A stretch of 22,485 nucleotides of DNA from the NCBI GenBank assembly GCA_964585535.1, contig CAZPDW010000015.1, positions 1 through 22,485 of the forward strand, written 5' to 3'. Both the position numbers and the translations under genes were made by a program. Shown in pieces: positions 13,866 to 22,473 of this stretch. The notes below the pieces were generated by a model. It was not told where the DNA came from, ran no database searches, and saw nothing but the letters and a program-made list of their open reading frames with translations. The stretch comes from JAUVYV01 sp964585535 (GTDB lineage Bacteria > Planctomycetota > Phycisphaerae > Sedimentisphaerales > Anaerobacaceae). The stretch's first letter is position 1, and each line of letters starts with the position of its first letter.

Positions 13866-13881
13866 TGCAAATTCCGTGCCG
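13866..13881 (-). promoter_or_regulatory. Near-consensus sigma-54 promoter upstream of the glycosylation unit
   Basis: The - strand reads CGGCACGGAATTTGCA, against the sigma-54 consensus TGGCACGNNNNTTGCW. Eleven of twelve defined positions match, including the essential GG at -24 and GC at -12 with correct spacing. The GC is about 73 bases before the ATG of the TPR-GT4 gene, giving a leader of about 60 bases. It lies in the only sizeable gap (13795-13995) of the - strand cluster apart from the one before fliD. RpoN control is common for flagellar hook and filament genes. No activator site was identified. Confidence 0.65.
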
Positions 13882-13995
13882 GTATCCGTCCGACCCCTGC
13901 AATCGGCCCGGAGAGGCGATTTGGCGAAACCAGACGCCGAAGCCGTATAAATATCAGACAGCCACTGCGACGAAACCGCCCCGCATAACAACCGG

Positions 13996-15183
13996 CTAAT
14001 TGATAAAGTCAAGCAGCGACATAGACATAAGCCTTCCGGCAACCGACAGGGACATCTGGTAGAGCACCTGCCGCCGGGACAAATCCACAGCCACCGCGGC
14101 GATGTCGGCCTGCCCGATGGCTGCGGTTTCGTCCTCGGTGTTAAACTTTATGTTCTCTAAAGTATCCTTAAGGTTGCTCAGAAAGCCGATTCTGGAGCCC
14201 ATAGACGCCTGGTCCTGGACGAGAAGGTTGTTTATCTCGTCCATTGACTGCAGTGTGTTTGTTCTGAGCTGGGCCATTTGGCTATCAGAAAGCCCCCTTT
14301 CGTTTTTGAGAATATCCCGGATGGTTATCAGTGTGTTGAATACGTCGTAGGTCCCCGGGACCCGCACAAGGTCGGTCCCGGTAGCCGTTATGGCGGTGGT
14401 ATCGACGTAAAGAACTTTGCCGGTTCGTGAATCCGTTACCGCCTGGTTGGCGCTGCCGCCGGCCGGGACAGTTACGTACGTAGCGCCGTCGTCGATGGAG
14501 ATTTTATAGTTGCTGCCGTCGTTGATTACGGTGAGCCAGACGTCCCCGGTAGCGCTCGAGGTGCCGGTGCCGGCCTTTGCCCCGGTACTTCCGAGAAACA
14601 CAGGCGCAGCGCGGTTGTCGGAGCGGAACAAATCTTCACCGACGTAAAACGAAGACGATTGTACGCCCGGCGCAACGTTGATTTTTCTGTCTTCTCCGCT
14701 TCCCTGGTATGTTACGGCGGTGATTTCGCCGTTGGTCCGCTGGATGAGGTATGGTGCGACGGCCGTATCGGCTCCTGCGAAAAGGTATTGGCCGGCGTGC
14801 TCGGTGTTCGCAAGCTGAACGAGCTGCTCGAGCACATCGTCGATTGCCCCGGCACATCTCTGCCGGTCCTGCTCGTTGTACACACCGCTGGTAATCTGTC
14901 TGAGGTCAATCTTGGCCTGAACGACGACGTCGGTCATACTCTGCAGGATAGAGGAGGACATTTCCAGCGTGCTGCTAACGTCTGAAAGATTGTCTATGTA
15001 GTCGGCCAGCCGTTTATCCTGACTGTTCAGGGCGAGAATACGATAACCAGTCGAAGGGTCGTCCGAGGGCCGGTTTATCCGCATGCCGGTCGAGGCCTGC
15101 TCCTGAAGCCGGGCAAGTGCCCTCGAGTTCAGTTGTAGTGCAAAGCTTATATTGTCATATACGCTGCTAAGTATGCCGCTCAT
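13996..15183 (-). CDS. flgL: Hook-filament junction protein FlgL (hook-associated protein 3)
   Basis: Exported structural protein that forms, with FlgK, the junction between hook and filament. The N-terminal helix region has the flagellin-family pattern LQEQASTGMRINRPSDDPSTGYRI in its first 60 residues. The C-terminus (SMGSRIGFLSNLKDTLENIK, then DLSRRQVLYQMSLSVAGRLM) is the matching coiled-coil partner. The beta-rich middle, rich in Thr, Gly and Asp, is variable in the family. The total of 395 residues is normal or slightly long. ATG at 15183, with GGAAGG 6 bases upstream, is preferred over a TTG at 15201. It lies 25 bases after flgK, the usual flgKL order. flgL ends the tightly packed rod/ring/junction operon; after its TAG no convincing terminator was seen. 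Confidence 0.95.
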   Translation of the reverse strand: MSGILSSVYDNISFALQLNSRALARLQEQASTGMRINRPSDDPSTGYRILALNSQDKRLADYIDNLSDVSSTLEMSSSILQSMTDVVVQAKIDLRQITSGVYNEQDRQRCAGAIDDVLEQLVQLANTEHAGQYLFAGADTAVAPYLIQRTNGEITAVTYQGSGEDRKINVAPGVQSSSFYVGEDLFRSDNRAAPVFLGSTGAKAGTGTSSATGDVWLTVINDGSNYKISIDDGATYVTVPAGGSANQAVTDSRTGKVLYVDTTAITATGTDLVRVPGTYDVFNTLITIRDILKNERGLSDSQMAQLRTNTLQSMDEINNLLVQDQASMGSRIGFLSNLKDTLENIKFNTEDETAAIGQADIAAVAVDLSRRQVLYQMSLSVAGRLMSMSLLDFIN

Positions 15184-15208
15184 CAGAACCTTCCGCAACA
15201 AACAATGC

Positions 15209-17167
15209 TTACAATAAATCCATCAGGGTTGAGATTGTGCTCTGGACCGTGTTCAGGTACCTGGCCGACGCCTGAAACATCTGCTCGAAGACAAGCATCT
15301 GTGCGGCCTCTTCGTTTATGTCAACGCCGCTCAGGTCGCTTTGCTGGTTTTTGAGACTATTGACAACAACGTCGATGTTGTCGCTGCGTATTTTTCTTAT
15401 TTCAATCTGCCGGCCTATATCGGTAACAAGCCGACGATAGAACTCGCCGGGCGTGAGTGAATTCAAGCTCGTTACTGCAAGGTCCCTGACGGCTGCAAGC
15501 CGAAGAGCGTTGGCGTTGTCGGTCATATCAGGCCCTAACGCGGTCGCTATGCGGTCAGGCGAGCTTGCTATCTCACTGCTGACGGCTATGTCGGAGGCGT
15601 CCGTGCCGGTGAAAAACGTGTTCATTCCGACGGCGGCCAGCAGGCCCGACGTATCCGTGTTTGCAAAGGCATCGACTTGGAAAGTGTCGCCTGCTGCAAG
15701 GTCGCCCGGGCCGAGCGATATTTTTATTCCGTTTCCCAAATCAAGCATGTCGCCGGCGGCGTATCCGCTGCCGAGATTGAAAGTTGTAACCGTCTCTCCG
15801 TCGCCGTCGGTCACATCGAGCTGGAGTGTGCCGTTTCCAACCTGCCCGGTTCCTGCAACGGTGAACGTGAACGTCTGATTGGTCGAGCCCGTGTAGAGAC
15901 CAGAGACGGAAACGGTCGGCGGCGATGCGCCGGTCAACGTGCTCGCAGTCGGTTCGGCCAGCACAGCCGGCGTGAAATCAAATTCGTATCCCGGATCGGC
16001 CAGGATATGAAGTTTCGAGTCGCCGACCGAAGCGCTCAGCCCCGTAACGGTTGAAATACGTGTTGCTATTGTTTCCAGGGTATCGCTCGACGTATCGACG
16101 TCAATTTCATGGCGGCTGACCTGACCGGTGTCGGTGTCCGTAACGCGAAGGTATATTGCGCCGTCCGTGACATTTTCGATATTCGACAGAGTGGTACTGG
16201 TTACCATCCGGCCGGTAAGCTCGGTAAAAGAGCCGGCCTGGCCGACACCCTGTACGTGGAGTTGATTTATCTGTTGAATAATCGCGGCGGCGAGCCGGTC
16301 AAGGTCGTCGTGTATGCCCCCAATGATGGTATTCTTCAGCGCCAGCAGCCCGCTGAGCCGGCCGCCCTGAACGGTCGTCTCGTAGGCAAAACTATCCGCC
16401 GGCGTTATACCCAACTGGCCGTTCTCGTCGAGGCCGACCTCTAATTCTATGGTGGAGGTACCTGTAACTATCGGTATTCCGCCGACATTTACATCGACGA
16501 TTCCATAGTCTCTCTGCTGTGTCTGGACGCCTATCAGGTCCGTAAGCCGTGATATGAGCTGGTCTCTTTCGTCCCTTAAGTTGTTCGCCCGGGCGCCGCT
16601 GAGCTCTATTCTCTGGATGCTGCCGTTTAGCTCAGCAATCTGGCCGGCCAGGGTATTGACCTGTTCGAGAGTATTGTCCACTTCGAGGCGAATCTGGCTT
16701 TCGATGCTGTTCAGCGACTCACTTAGCATTCTGAACTGTCCGGCCAGCCCCTGCGCAGCGGATAGCGCCTGGTCCTGCCAGATAACCTCGTTCGGGTGAG
16801 CGCTCAAATCGCCCATGGCGCCGAAGAACCGGTCAATCGAGGCATTCAGCCCCGTGCCTGCCGTCAGCTCTCCAAATGCGCCCTCCACCATCGCAAGAGT
16901 GGAATACTCCTGCGTGATTTGCCCCTGAAGTGCCTGCTGAGACAGCAATTCCTTTTCAAGCATCGAGTCGATGATTCTGCTGACGCCCTGCACATCGACG
17001 CCGCCGCCTATCTGGAAAGAGCCCTGTTGAATCGAAAATGACGGACTGAGGTCGATTCGCTCTCTGTGATACCCCTCGGTGGCGGCATTGGCGATATTGT
17101 TGCCAATGACATCGAGTCCTTTTCTGGCGGCGTCCAGACCGCTGATACCTATGTCGAAATTCCACAT
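15209..17167 (-). CDS. flgK: Hook-filament junction protein FlgK (hook-associated protein 1)
   Basis: Exported protein forming the first junction ring on the hook. The 652 residues open with the family signature FDIGISGLDAARKGLDVIG, then NNIANAATEGYHRERIDL. The C-terminus carries the FlgK end LVFEQMFQASARYLNTVQST and STLMDLL, with VNSLKNQQSDLSGVDINEEA before it. A beta-rich region at about residues 425-505 (TFTFTVAGTGQVGNGTLQLD, then LGSGYAAGDMLDLGNGIKIS) makes the middle longer than in enteric FlgK (about 550 residues). The start ATG at 17167 has AGGG 6-7 bases upstream. The flgN-like chaperone gene sits just 26 bases upstream, which fits since FlgN escorts FlgK and FlgL to the export gate. 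Confidence 0.97.
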   Translation of the reverse strand: MWNFDIGISGLDAARKGLDVIGNNIANAATEGYHRERIDLSPSFSIQQGSFQIGGGVDVQGVSRIIDSMLEKELLSQQALQGQITQEYSTLAMVEGAFGELTAGTGLNASIDRFFGAMGDLSAHPNEVIWQDQALSAAQGLAGQFRMLSESLNSIESQIRLEVDNTLEQVNTLAGQIAELNGSIQRIELSGARANNLRDERDQLISRLTDLIGVQTQQRDYGIVDVNVGGIPIVTGTSTIELEVGLDENGQLGITPADSFAYETTVQGGRLSGLLALKNTIIGGIHDDLDRLAAAIIQQINQLHVQGVGQAGSFTELTGRMVTSTTLSNIENVTDGAIYLRVTDTDTGQVSRHEIDVDTSSDTLETIATRISTVTGLSASVGDSKLHILADPGYEFDFTPAVLAEPTASTLTGASPPTVSVSGLYTGSTNQTFTFTVAGTGQVGNGTLQLDVTDGDGETVTTFNLGSGYAAGDMLDLGNGIKISLGPGDLAAGDTFQVDAFANTDTSGLLAAVGMNTFFTGTDASDIAVSSEIASSPDRIATALGPDMTDNANALRLAAVRDLAVTSLNSLTPGEFYRRLVTDIGRQIEIRKIRSDNIDVVVNSLKNQQSDLSGVDINEEAAQMLVFEQMFQASARYLNTVQSTISTLMDLL

Positions 17168-17193
17168 TTGCTACCCTGTTTGAATCGCGGCCT

Positions 17194-17715
17194 TTATAAC
17201 CTCATATTCACAAAGGCCGTTTCATTTGCCCTGCTGGCCGTGCCGTTGGCATCGTAGCACACAAGGCCGCCCCGGCTCTCATCGAGAATCGACTTAAGAA
17301 GAGCGCTGTTTATCCTGGCACAATCTGAAATAAGTACAGCGGTGCTTACGTATTCATTTCTAAGCTGCTCGACAAGCGACCGCAGCGCTGCCTTTCTTGC
17401 AGCCAGATGAGCCCTCTTGTCGGCGGGCAGAAAATTTTCGAGCGCCGACAGGGTCAACCGCCCGACTTCAAGACCGAAATAATTTGCCAGCTCACGCCGG
17501 AGAACCAGGCGTTTCGATTCATTCCCGGCATAGTCCTCGGCCTCGATGCGGATGTCTTCGAGCAGCTTGCTCAAGGCGGCCTCGTCTCTTTTAATCACCA
17601 AACACCTGAGTTTGCCGAGCCGGCCCAGGCAATTCCGAAGATGTTCGATATCGACATCGAGCACGGCAAGCAGCCGGCCAACCCTGTCTTCCATTTCAAC
17701 AGGCGTTTTACTCAT
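17194..17715 (-). CDS. flgN: FlgN-like flagellar export chaperone
   Basis: Cytoplasmic chaperone predicted to hold FlgK and FlgL before export. The 173-residue protein is helical, with the FlgN layout: DIEHLRNCLGRLGKLRCLVIKRD (the 'Y/C..L..L...K..ALI..D' start helix), then LSKLLEDIRIEAEDYAGNESKR, a GLEVGRLTLSALENFLP segment and a long helix (LVEQLRNEYVSTAVLISDCA, NSALLKSIL) ending in a flexible tail. Sequence similarity in this family is low, so the call rests on this layout and on its place between flgJ and flgK. The ATG at 17715 overlaps the flgJ stop as ATGA, so translation is probably coupled. Confidence 0.8.
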   Translation of the reverse strand: MSKTPVEMEDRVGRLLAVLDVDIEHLRNCLGRLGKLRCLVIKRDEAALSKLLEDIRIEAEDYAGNESKRLVLRRELANYFGLEVGRLTLSALENFLPADKRAHLAARKAALRSLVEQLRNEYVSTAVLISDCARINSALLKSILDESRGGLVCYDANGTASRANETAFVNMRL

Positions 17716-18098
17716 GCGCTTTCGTCCAGTAACTGTGTCTGTGTGTTTGTTTTATCCTGGTCATTAAAAAAACGATAAATATCTTTCCAGAGGCCGAAGC
17801 CGCCCTTGTCGGCAACGTCTCGGGCGAGGTAAAGCCAGAACATTCCCTGGACCTGTTTGGATGCGCCGTCCTGTTCGAAGCCCCAGTCGCCGATTGTATT
17901 TTTCATCTCATTGAAGAGCTGGGTGAGCAGGACCGACTCGAAGTCTTTTGCCAATTGCACTTTTTTATTGTCTGAGACTTCATCGCCGCCTATTTCTCCG
18001 GCCCTTTCCAGCAGCTCTTTGAGCCGGTCGCCGTTCACGTTCGGCAGTACACCCGGCGCCGAAACCGGGTCGCTTAATATAAGCTGTGAGCCATCCAT
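17712..18098 (-). CDS. flgJ: FlgJ-type rod-binding protein without peptidoglycan hydrolase domain
   Basis: Predicted rod cap or rod-assembly protein acting in the periplasm. At 128 residues it holds only the N-terminal rod-binding domain: KKVQLAKDFESVLLTQLFNEM followed by ARDVADKGGFGLWKDIYRF, the counterpart of the 'FE...l..qm...mr' and 'a..gglGla..i...l' motifs. Enteric FlgJ is about 313 residues with a C-terminal glucosaminidase, which is missing here, as in many non-enteric bacteria, so another enzyme must open the cell wall. The start ATG at 18098 is preceded by AGGA 8 bases upstream, lying on the flgI stop, 9 bases after that gene. The stop overlaps the flgN start. Confidence 0.88.
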   Translation of the reverse strand: MDGSQLILSDPVSAPGVLPNVNGDRLKELLERAGEIGGDEVSDNKKVQLAKDFESVLLTQLFNEMKNTIGDWGFEQDGASKQVQGMFWLYLARDVADKGGFGLWKDIYRFFNDQDKTNTQTQLLDESA

Positions 18099-18107
18099 AT
18101 CCGTTTC

Positions 18108-19214
18108 CTACATAATCTCGAGCCGGGCCTGCAGAGCGCCGGCGGTCTTCAGTGCGTTGAATATCGCTATCAGGTCTCTCGGCGTGGCGCCAATGGCGTT
18201 CAGCGTTTTGGCAAGGTCGGATACCGTTACCGATTTCTGAACGGGAATCAGGTATGCGTCTTGCTCCTCGACACCAATCATAGTCTCGGGTACACGCTCG
18301 GTCGTTCCCGAATCGGAGAAGGGAGCGCTCGGCTGGGAGACAGACGCGGTCTCCTTGATTTTCACAACCAGACTGCCCTGCGAGATAGCCACCGCGGATA
18401 TGCCCACGTTCTCGCCGACAACAATGGTTCCGGTCCGCTCGTTAATCACAACCACCGCCGGCATATCGACCTTCACATCGAGCTGCGTCAAACAATCGAT
18501 GAAACCCACGACAGCCCTGCGTTCGATTTTCTCCGGAATTTCGACTCGAATAGTGGCGGCATCGACCACGACGGCGGCGTCTGGAAACTTGTGGTTTATG
18601 GCCCGGCCGATTCTTTCGGCGGTGGTGAAGTCGCTGTTTCTAAGGTTCAGCGCCACGAAACGCCGGTCTGCGATTTGCTCGACGAAGCCGGCGATTTCCG
18701 CCTTTTCGACGACGGCGCCGGAGGGTATTCTTCCGACGGTTTGATGGTTTTTTGTGATAGAGGACTCATCGCCTGAGGCGGCCCAGCCGCCTAAGGAGAC
18801 TCCTCCCTGGGCGACCGCATAGACCTGGTTGTCAAGCCCTTTTAGCGGCGTGGGCAGCAGCATACCGCCCTGTAAGCTCTTTGCATCGCCTATCGCCGAG
18901 ACATCGACATCGATTCGAGAGCCCTCGCGGGCAAAAGGGCCTAATTCGGCGGTGACCATAACAATCGCTATATTGCCGCCGGTCAGGTCCTTCGGCGCAA
19001 AAACAAGTCCCGCCTCGCGAAAGATATTCGTGAGCATCTGCCGGGACGGCTGGGAGCTGTCGCCGGTGCCCGCCAGGCCGATTACCAGCCCGACCCCCGT
19101 AAGCGGGTTGCCTCGAATTCCCTGGATGTCGGTGATATCCTTTATCCGCTCACACCAGGCGAGGTTGACGGCGATTGGTATTATTGCAGCAAGCACTAAC
19201 AGACGAAACTTCAT
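18108..19214 (-). CDS. flgI: Flagellar P-ring protein FlgI
   Basis: Periplasmic protein that forms the ring around the rod in the peptidoglycan layer. The 368 residues start with a signal peptide (MKFRLLVLAAIIPIAVNLA), then the family signature ERIKDITDIQGIRGNPLTG, GVGLVIGLAGTGDSS, and later VPETMIGVEEQDAYLIPVQ and VSDLAKTLNAIGATPRDLIA near the end. Length is normal for the family. A Cys at residue 21 next to the expected cleavage site gives LAWC, which is a poor lipobox, so ordinary signal-peptidase cleavage is more likely. The start ATG at 19214 has GAGAG about 8 bases upstream. It lies 47 bases after flgH and 9 bases before flgJ. FlgA, encoded two genes upstream, is its assembly chaperone. 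Confidence 0.97.
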   Translation of the reverse strand: MKFRLLVLAAIIPIAVNLAWCERIKDITDIQGIRGNPLTGVGLVIGLAGTGDSSQPSRQMLTNIFREAGLVFAPKDLTGGNIAIVMVTAELGPFAREGSRIDVDVSAIGDAKSLQGGMLLPTPLKGLDNQVYAVAQGGVSLGGWAASGDESSITKNHQTVGRIPSGAVVEKAEIAGFVEQIADRRFVALNLRNSDFTTAERIGRAINHKFPDAAVVVDAATIRVEIPEKIERRAVVGFIDCLTQLDVKVDMPAVVVINERTGTIVVGENVGISAVAISQGSLVVKIKETASVSQPSAPFSDSGTTERVPETMIGVEEQDAYLIPVQKSVTVSDLAKTLNAIGATPRDLIAIFNALKTAGALQARLEIM

Positions 19215-19261
19215 AAACAGACTCTCAAAATCAAATACGGCAATTCAGTTTAAGCCGGAAC

Positions 19262-19909
19262 TCAGAAGGGCCAGATAATATCGAAGATTCTGCCCAGCCA
19301 GCCGGGCCTGGTATATGGCTCAGAGACGCCGGAATTTCTGCTGATGATTCGAAAATCCGCGACCTGCCCGCTCTTGACGGTGTTGTCGAAGGCGATATCG
19401 CTCGGCCTTACTATCCCGCTTACGTCGATGACCTGTATGTCACCGCCGATGTTTCTGTTTCGTGTACCCAAAACGACAAGGTTTCCGTTCGGCTGAATAT
19501 CGACAACGGTAACGGTAATCTGGTCCTCGAAGCTTCGCTCGTCCTTGAAATCGGCCTTGCTCTTAAGCTGGTTGTTCGACTCTGCGCTCAGGCCGAACTC
19601 TCCGAGGTCGGCAAAGCCGCCGACGTCCCCGTTAAACGTATTCGACTTGTTGACGTTTTTCTGGAGGTCTCTTTTCGCCTTGTTATCGACCTTGCTGTCC
19701 TCGGTTATTTTAATTGTCAGGACGTCTCCGATGCGCCTGGCGGTGTCGTCGGCATACAGGGCCTTGACGTTCTTGTCTCTTCTGGCCCAGATTGAGCCGG
19801 CCTGAGAGCAGGCGCTGAACGACAGCAGCAGGACCAGCACAGCCGGCAGCGCACCCGGGACATTTGCGGTTTCATTCTGTAATTTGAAGAGTGATTTTTG
19901 GCGGTTCAT
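19262..19909 (-). CDS. flgH: Flagellar L-ring lipoprotein FlgH
   Basis: Outer-membrane ring lipoprotein surrounding the rod, and direct evidence that the cell has an outer membrane. The 215 residues begin with a polar stretch, then a hydrophobic core and the lipobox-like FSAC (PAVLVLLLSFSAC, Cys near residue 34). GSIWARRD follows, equivalent to the 'SLW' motif after the lipidated Cys. Further family signatures are DDTARRIGDVLTIKITEDSK, FEDQITVTVVDIQPNGNLVV, and SGIVRPSDIAFDNTVKSGQV near the C-terminus. Phe at -3 of the lipobox is unusual but tolerated. The start ATG at 19909 has AAAGG 8 bases upstream. It lies 12 bases after flgA and is read with flgI as the ring pair. Confidence 0.95.
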   Translation of the reverse strand: MNRQKSLFKLQNETANVPGALPAVLVLLLSFSACSQAGSIWARRDKNVKALYADDTARRIGDVLTIKITEDSKVDNKAKRDLQKNVNKSNTFNGDVGGFADLGEFGLSAESNNQLKSKADFKDERSFEDQITVTVVDIQPNGNLVVLGTRNRNIGGDIQVIDVSGIVRPSDIAFDNTVKSGQVADFRIISRNSGVSEPYTRPGWLGRIFDIIWPF

Positions 19910-19921
19910 TACATTTGCCTT

Positions 19922-20908
19922 TCAAAAGACGGGCACGACGGTTCCATCCCGGCCGGCCTTTGCAAGTATTATTCGCTGCGAATCGACGTTTCGGACCTTC
20001 ACATAATCCCCGGCCCTTGCCTGCTGGAGCGCCTTTCCGACGGCGGTAACGACAAGGCCGGGCATCTCGAATTTTATAAGGACACTTTGATTTCGCTCGA
20101 TAACAACGTCAGGTTGCGGCAGCTTCACCATATTGTGCTGAATTACTGTTCCCGCTCGCAGAGGCCGCCTTGCGAGAGAACCGTACGGAGCGGTCCATCG
20201 GGACGGCTCCGGGCGGTCACAAACCGCCATTTCTACCTTTATGTTCTGGGCCGTGACGACCTCGCCCGGCGCAATATCGCAGACTGTCACCGCCTGCCGG
20301 CAGTTGTATTTCAGGCGGAAATCAACCTGTCTGTCCGCCAGTTTCACCCCGTCTGCAAGCACACTGATTTTAACACGCGCCCGAGATGCGCCCGCACCGG
20401 CAACTAATTGAGCGGACGTCCGGACATTGCCGGCGGCTGCGGGTACGGCCACGCTTTCCGGCGTTCTGACACACTTCAACTCGTTTATGGAACGGTCTGT
20501 GAGCCGGTTTTTTAAGAATGAGCGTGCCAGTGCGATGAAGTCCTCGCCGCCGATGACATCTTTGTGCTGTCTGGCTATAACGCGCTCGGCGCCGGTCAGC
20601 GCGATTTTCGAGACGGCGATGCCGCTGCATGCCAGCCGGCTCAGGATAGTGGCTCTGTCAATGACAATTTCCTGGCCTGGAATGGAGATTCGGCCGAGCG
20701 TCACATCGGCCGCCCTGGCCGCCAGCTTCTCGTCCCCGCGTATGATACCGATGCTTCCAAGCGTCAGCGAGCTGTCTTTGACGGTAACTTCCCGCGGCAG
20801 ATAGATTTGCAGTTGCGGCCCTGCTTCGCTCTGCCCGGCAAAGGTAAACCCATTCGCAACAAGCACAAAAACCAAAACGCAAAAACTTATTCTTCCGGTG
20901 TTCATCAT
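19922..20908 (-). CDS. flgA: P-ring assembly chaperone FlgA
   Basis: Periplasmic chaperone needed to assemble the FlgI ring. The 328 residues begin with a signal peptide (two adjacent Met, then a core such as FCVLVFVLVANGFTFA, probable cleavage before GQS). The C-terminal third has the SAF/ChapFlgA pattern: VTVCDIAPGEVVTAQNIKVE, SLARRPLRAGTVIQHNMV, then VLIKFEMPGLVVTAVGKALQ and GDYVKVRNVDSQRIILAKA. It is longer than enteric FlgA (about 219 residues) because of an extended N-terminal domain. Starts at 20908 and 20905 are equivalent; the ribosome site is AGGTAGAG. It follows flgG by only 5 bases. The order flgF-flgG-flgA-flgH-flgI is a common arrangement outside the enterics. Confidence 0.93.
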   Translation of the reverse strand: MMNTGRISFCVLVFVLVANGFTFAGQSEAGPQLQIYLPREVTVKDSSLTLGSIGIIRGDEKLAARAADVTLGRISIPGQEIVIDRATILSRLACSGIAVSKIALTGAERVIARQHKDVIGGEDFIALARSFLKNRLTDRSINELKCVRTPESVAVPAAAGNVRTSAQLVAGAGASRARVKISVLADGVKLADRQVDFRLKYNCRQAVTVCDIAPGEVVTAQNIKVEMAVCDRPEPSRWTAPYGSLARRPLRAGTVIQHNMVKLPQPDVVIERNQSVLIKFEMPGLVVTAVGKALQQARAGDYVKVRNVDSQRIILAKAGRDGTVVPVF

Positions 20909-20913
20909 ATTCT

Positions 20914-21699
20914 CTACCTGACTATATTGTTCGCCGTTCTGAGCATCTCGTCACCGGCTGTGATTGCCTTGGCGTTTATTTCATACGCTCTTTGTGCAGT
21001 TATCAGGTTGACAAGCTCGGTAACCATCTGGACGTTCGATTTCTCCAAAAAACCCGACTGTATGGCGCCGAAACCGTTTTCGCCGGCTGTACCCGTAACG
21101 GCGGTGCCGCTTGCCTCATTTTCCGACAGGAGGTTGTCGCCCTCGCTGCTGAGGCCCGTCGCATTCGGGAACCGGACAAGCTGAAGCGTCCCGACGACTG
21201 ATTGAGTGCCGGATGAATCGGTTATATTTACCGTCCCGTCTTTGCCGATGTCGATGCCGGCCGCATCGGTGGGAATCGTGATAGCCGGTTCGATGGCGTA
21301 TCCGGTGGCGGTAACGAGCTGGCCGTTCGCATTCATCTGCAGAGCGCCGTCGCGGGTGTATCTTATATCACCGTTGGGCAAAGTAACCTGCAGGAAGCCG
21401 TCGCCGTATATGGCGATGTCGAGCGGCCTGAACGTATTTTGAAGCTCGCCCTCGGTAAAGACCTTCACGGTCGCCGCCGCCCTTACGCCGCATCCTATCT
21501 CCAGTCCGGTAGGCGTGTTGATGCCGGAGGCCACCTCGGCCCCTGCCGCCTGCATCTGGACGTAGAGCAAATCCTGAAAACCAAGCTGGCTTCGTTTGAA
21601 ACCGGTCGTGTTGATGTTGGCAAGGTTGTTCGCAATCATATCAACCATCATCTGCTGGCCGGTCATCCCCGTCGCAGCGGTCGAAAAAGCCCTTAGCAT
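20914..21699 (-). CDS. flgG: Flagellar distal rod protein FlgG
   Basis: Exported rod protein that spans the periplasm to the outer membrane. The 261 residues are of normal length and strongly typical: LRAFSTAATGMTGQQMMVD, then ANNLANINTTGFKRSQLGFQ, the central GDGFLQVTLPNGDIRYTRDG and NANGQLVTATGYAIEPAITI, and the C-terminal helix NVQMVTELVNLITAQRAYEI ending TANNIVR. The start ATG at 21699 has AGGAGA 8 bases upstream. It lies 39 bases after flgF and 5 bases before flgA. Confidence 0.98.
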   Translation of the reverse strand: MLRAFSTAATGMTGQQMMVDMIANNLANINTTGFKRSQLGFQDLLYVQMQAAGAEVASGINTPTGLEIGCGVRAAATVKVFTEGELQNTFRPLDIAIYGDGFLQVTLPNGDIRYTRDGALQMNANGQLVTATGYAIEPAITIPTDAAGIDIGKDGTVNITDSSGTQSVVGTLQLVRFPNATGLSSEGDNLLSENEASGTAVTGTAGENGFGAIQSGFLEKSNVQMVTELVNLITAQRAYEINAKAITAGDEMLRTANNIVR

Positions 21700-21738
21700 A
21701 ATTCAGTTCTCCTGTCTGTTAAAATTATCCATCCGTAT

Positions 21739-22473
21739 TCAACCCATCGCCACGGTCATAATGCTGCCGGTGGACTCAGTCTGGGCGGAAATTGTCTTCA
21801 TATTCGCTTCGTACAGCCGGGTCACCATAATCATATCCACAAGCTCATCGACAACTTTTACGTTTGACGCCTCCTGAAAGCCCTGCTTTACGAACGCTGC
21901 GACGGCGGCGGCCGGGTGAATGTTTTCGTCTGGCATTGCGAAGCAGTTTTCGCCGGCGGAAACAAGCTTGCCTTCGTTTTCAGCAAAATCGACAATTCGG
22001 AATTGGCCGACATTGACACCAGCAGCGGAAATCGTCCCGTTGGCGGCGATGTTCAGTTGTGAAAGCGCGACGGTGGCCGGAATCGTGATAGGCCCGGCCT
22101 GTCCGGCGATTATCCGCCCGCTCGAATCCACGAGTTGACCGCTGCTGTTCGTCCGCAGAACGCCGTTTCGCGTGTAAAGGGGCCCGTTCGGCGTCTCGAC
22201 AACGAAAAAACCCACGCCAAACAGTGCACAATCCAGCGGCCGGCCCGTTCGGACGAGATTGCCCTGGGAAAAATCAAGAGCAGAATCTATGTTAATCGTG
22301 CCCGGTGAATAACTGTCAACACCGACCAAGTGCTCCTTCAGGGAGATGGAAAAGGCGTTGCATCTGCGTTTGTAGCCGACGGTGCTTGCGTTTGCAAGGT
22401 TATGAGTTAGAATTTCGAATTCCTGTGTCAACGCATCGATAGTTGTACTGACTTGTGTGGTAATTTCCGGCAT
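21739..22473 (-). CDS. flgF: Flagellar proximal rod protein FlgF (divergent N-terminus)
   Basis: Rod protein of the FlgE/FlgF/FlgG family, 244 residues. The N-terminal motif is present in altered form as ILTHNLANASTVGYKRR, where FlgG has ANNLANINTTGFKRS. The start itself (MPEITTQVSTTIDALTQEFE) lacks the usual short hydrophobic opening. The central GVGFFVVETPNGPLYTRNGV and NSSGQLVDSSGRIIAGQAGP and the C-terminal helix NVKVVDELVDMIMVTRLYEA are clear. The start ATG at 22473 has GGGAGG 6 bases upstream. Assignment to FlgF rather than another rod or hook paralogue is by length and by its place before flgG. It is the first complete - strand gene in the window, and any promoter lies beyond the right edge. 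Confidence 0.88.
   Translation of the reverse strand: MPEITTQVSTTIDALTQEFEILTHNLANASTVGYKRRCNAFSISLKEHLVGVDSYSPGTINIDSALDFSQGNLVRTGRPLDCALFGVGFFVVETPNGPLYTRNGVLRTNSSGQLVDSSGRIIAGQAGPITIPATVALSQLNIAANGTISAAGVNVGQFRIVDFAENEGKLVSAGENCFAMPDENIHPAAAVAAFVKQGFQEASNVKVVDELVDMIMVTRLYEANMKTISAQTESTGSIMTVAMG

Noticed and set aside
13795..13995. A small RNA or short gene in the flgL to TPR-GT4 gap
   Set aside because: Apart from the sigma-54-like site, no ribosome-site-led frame or strong hairpin stands out. Short frames on the + strand here are arginine-rich noise.
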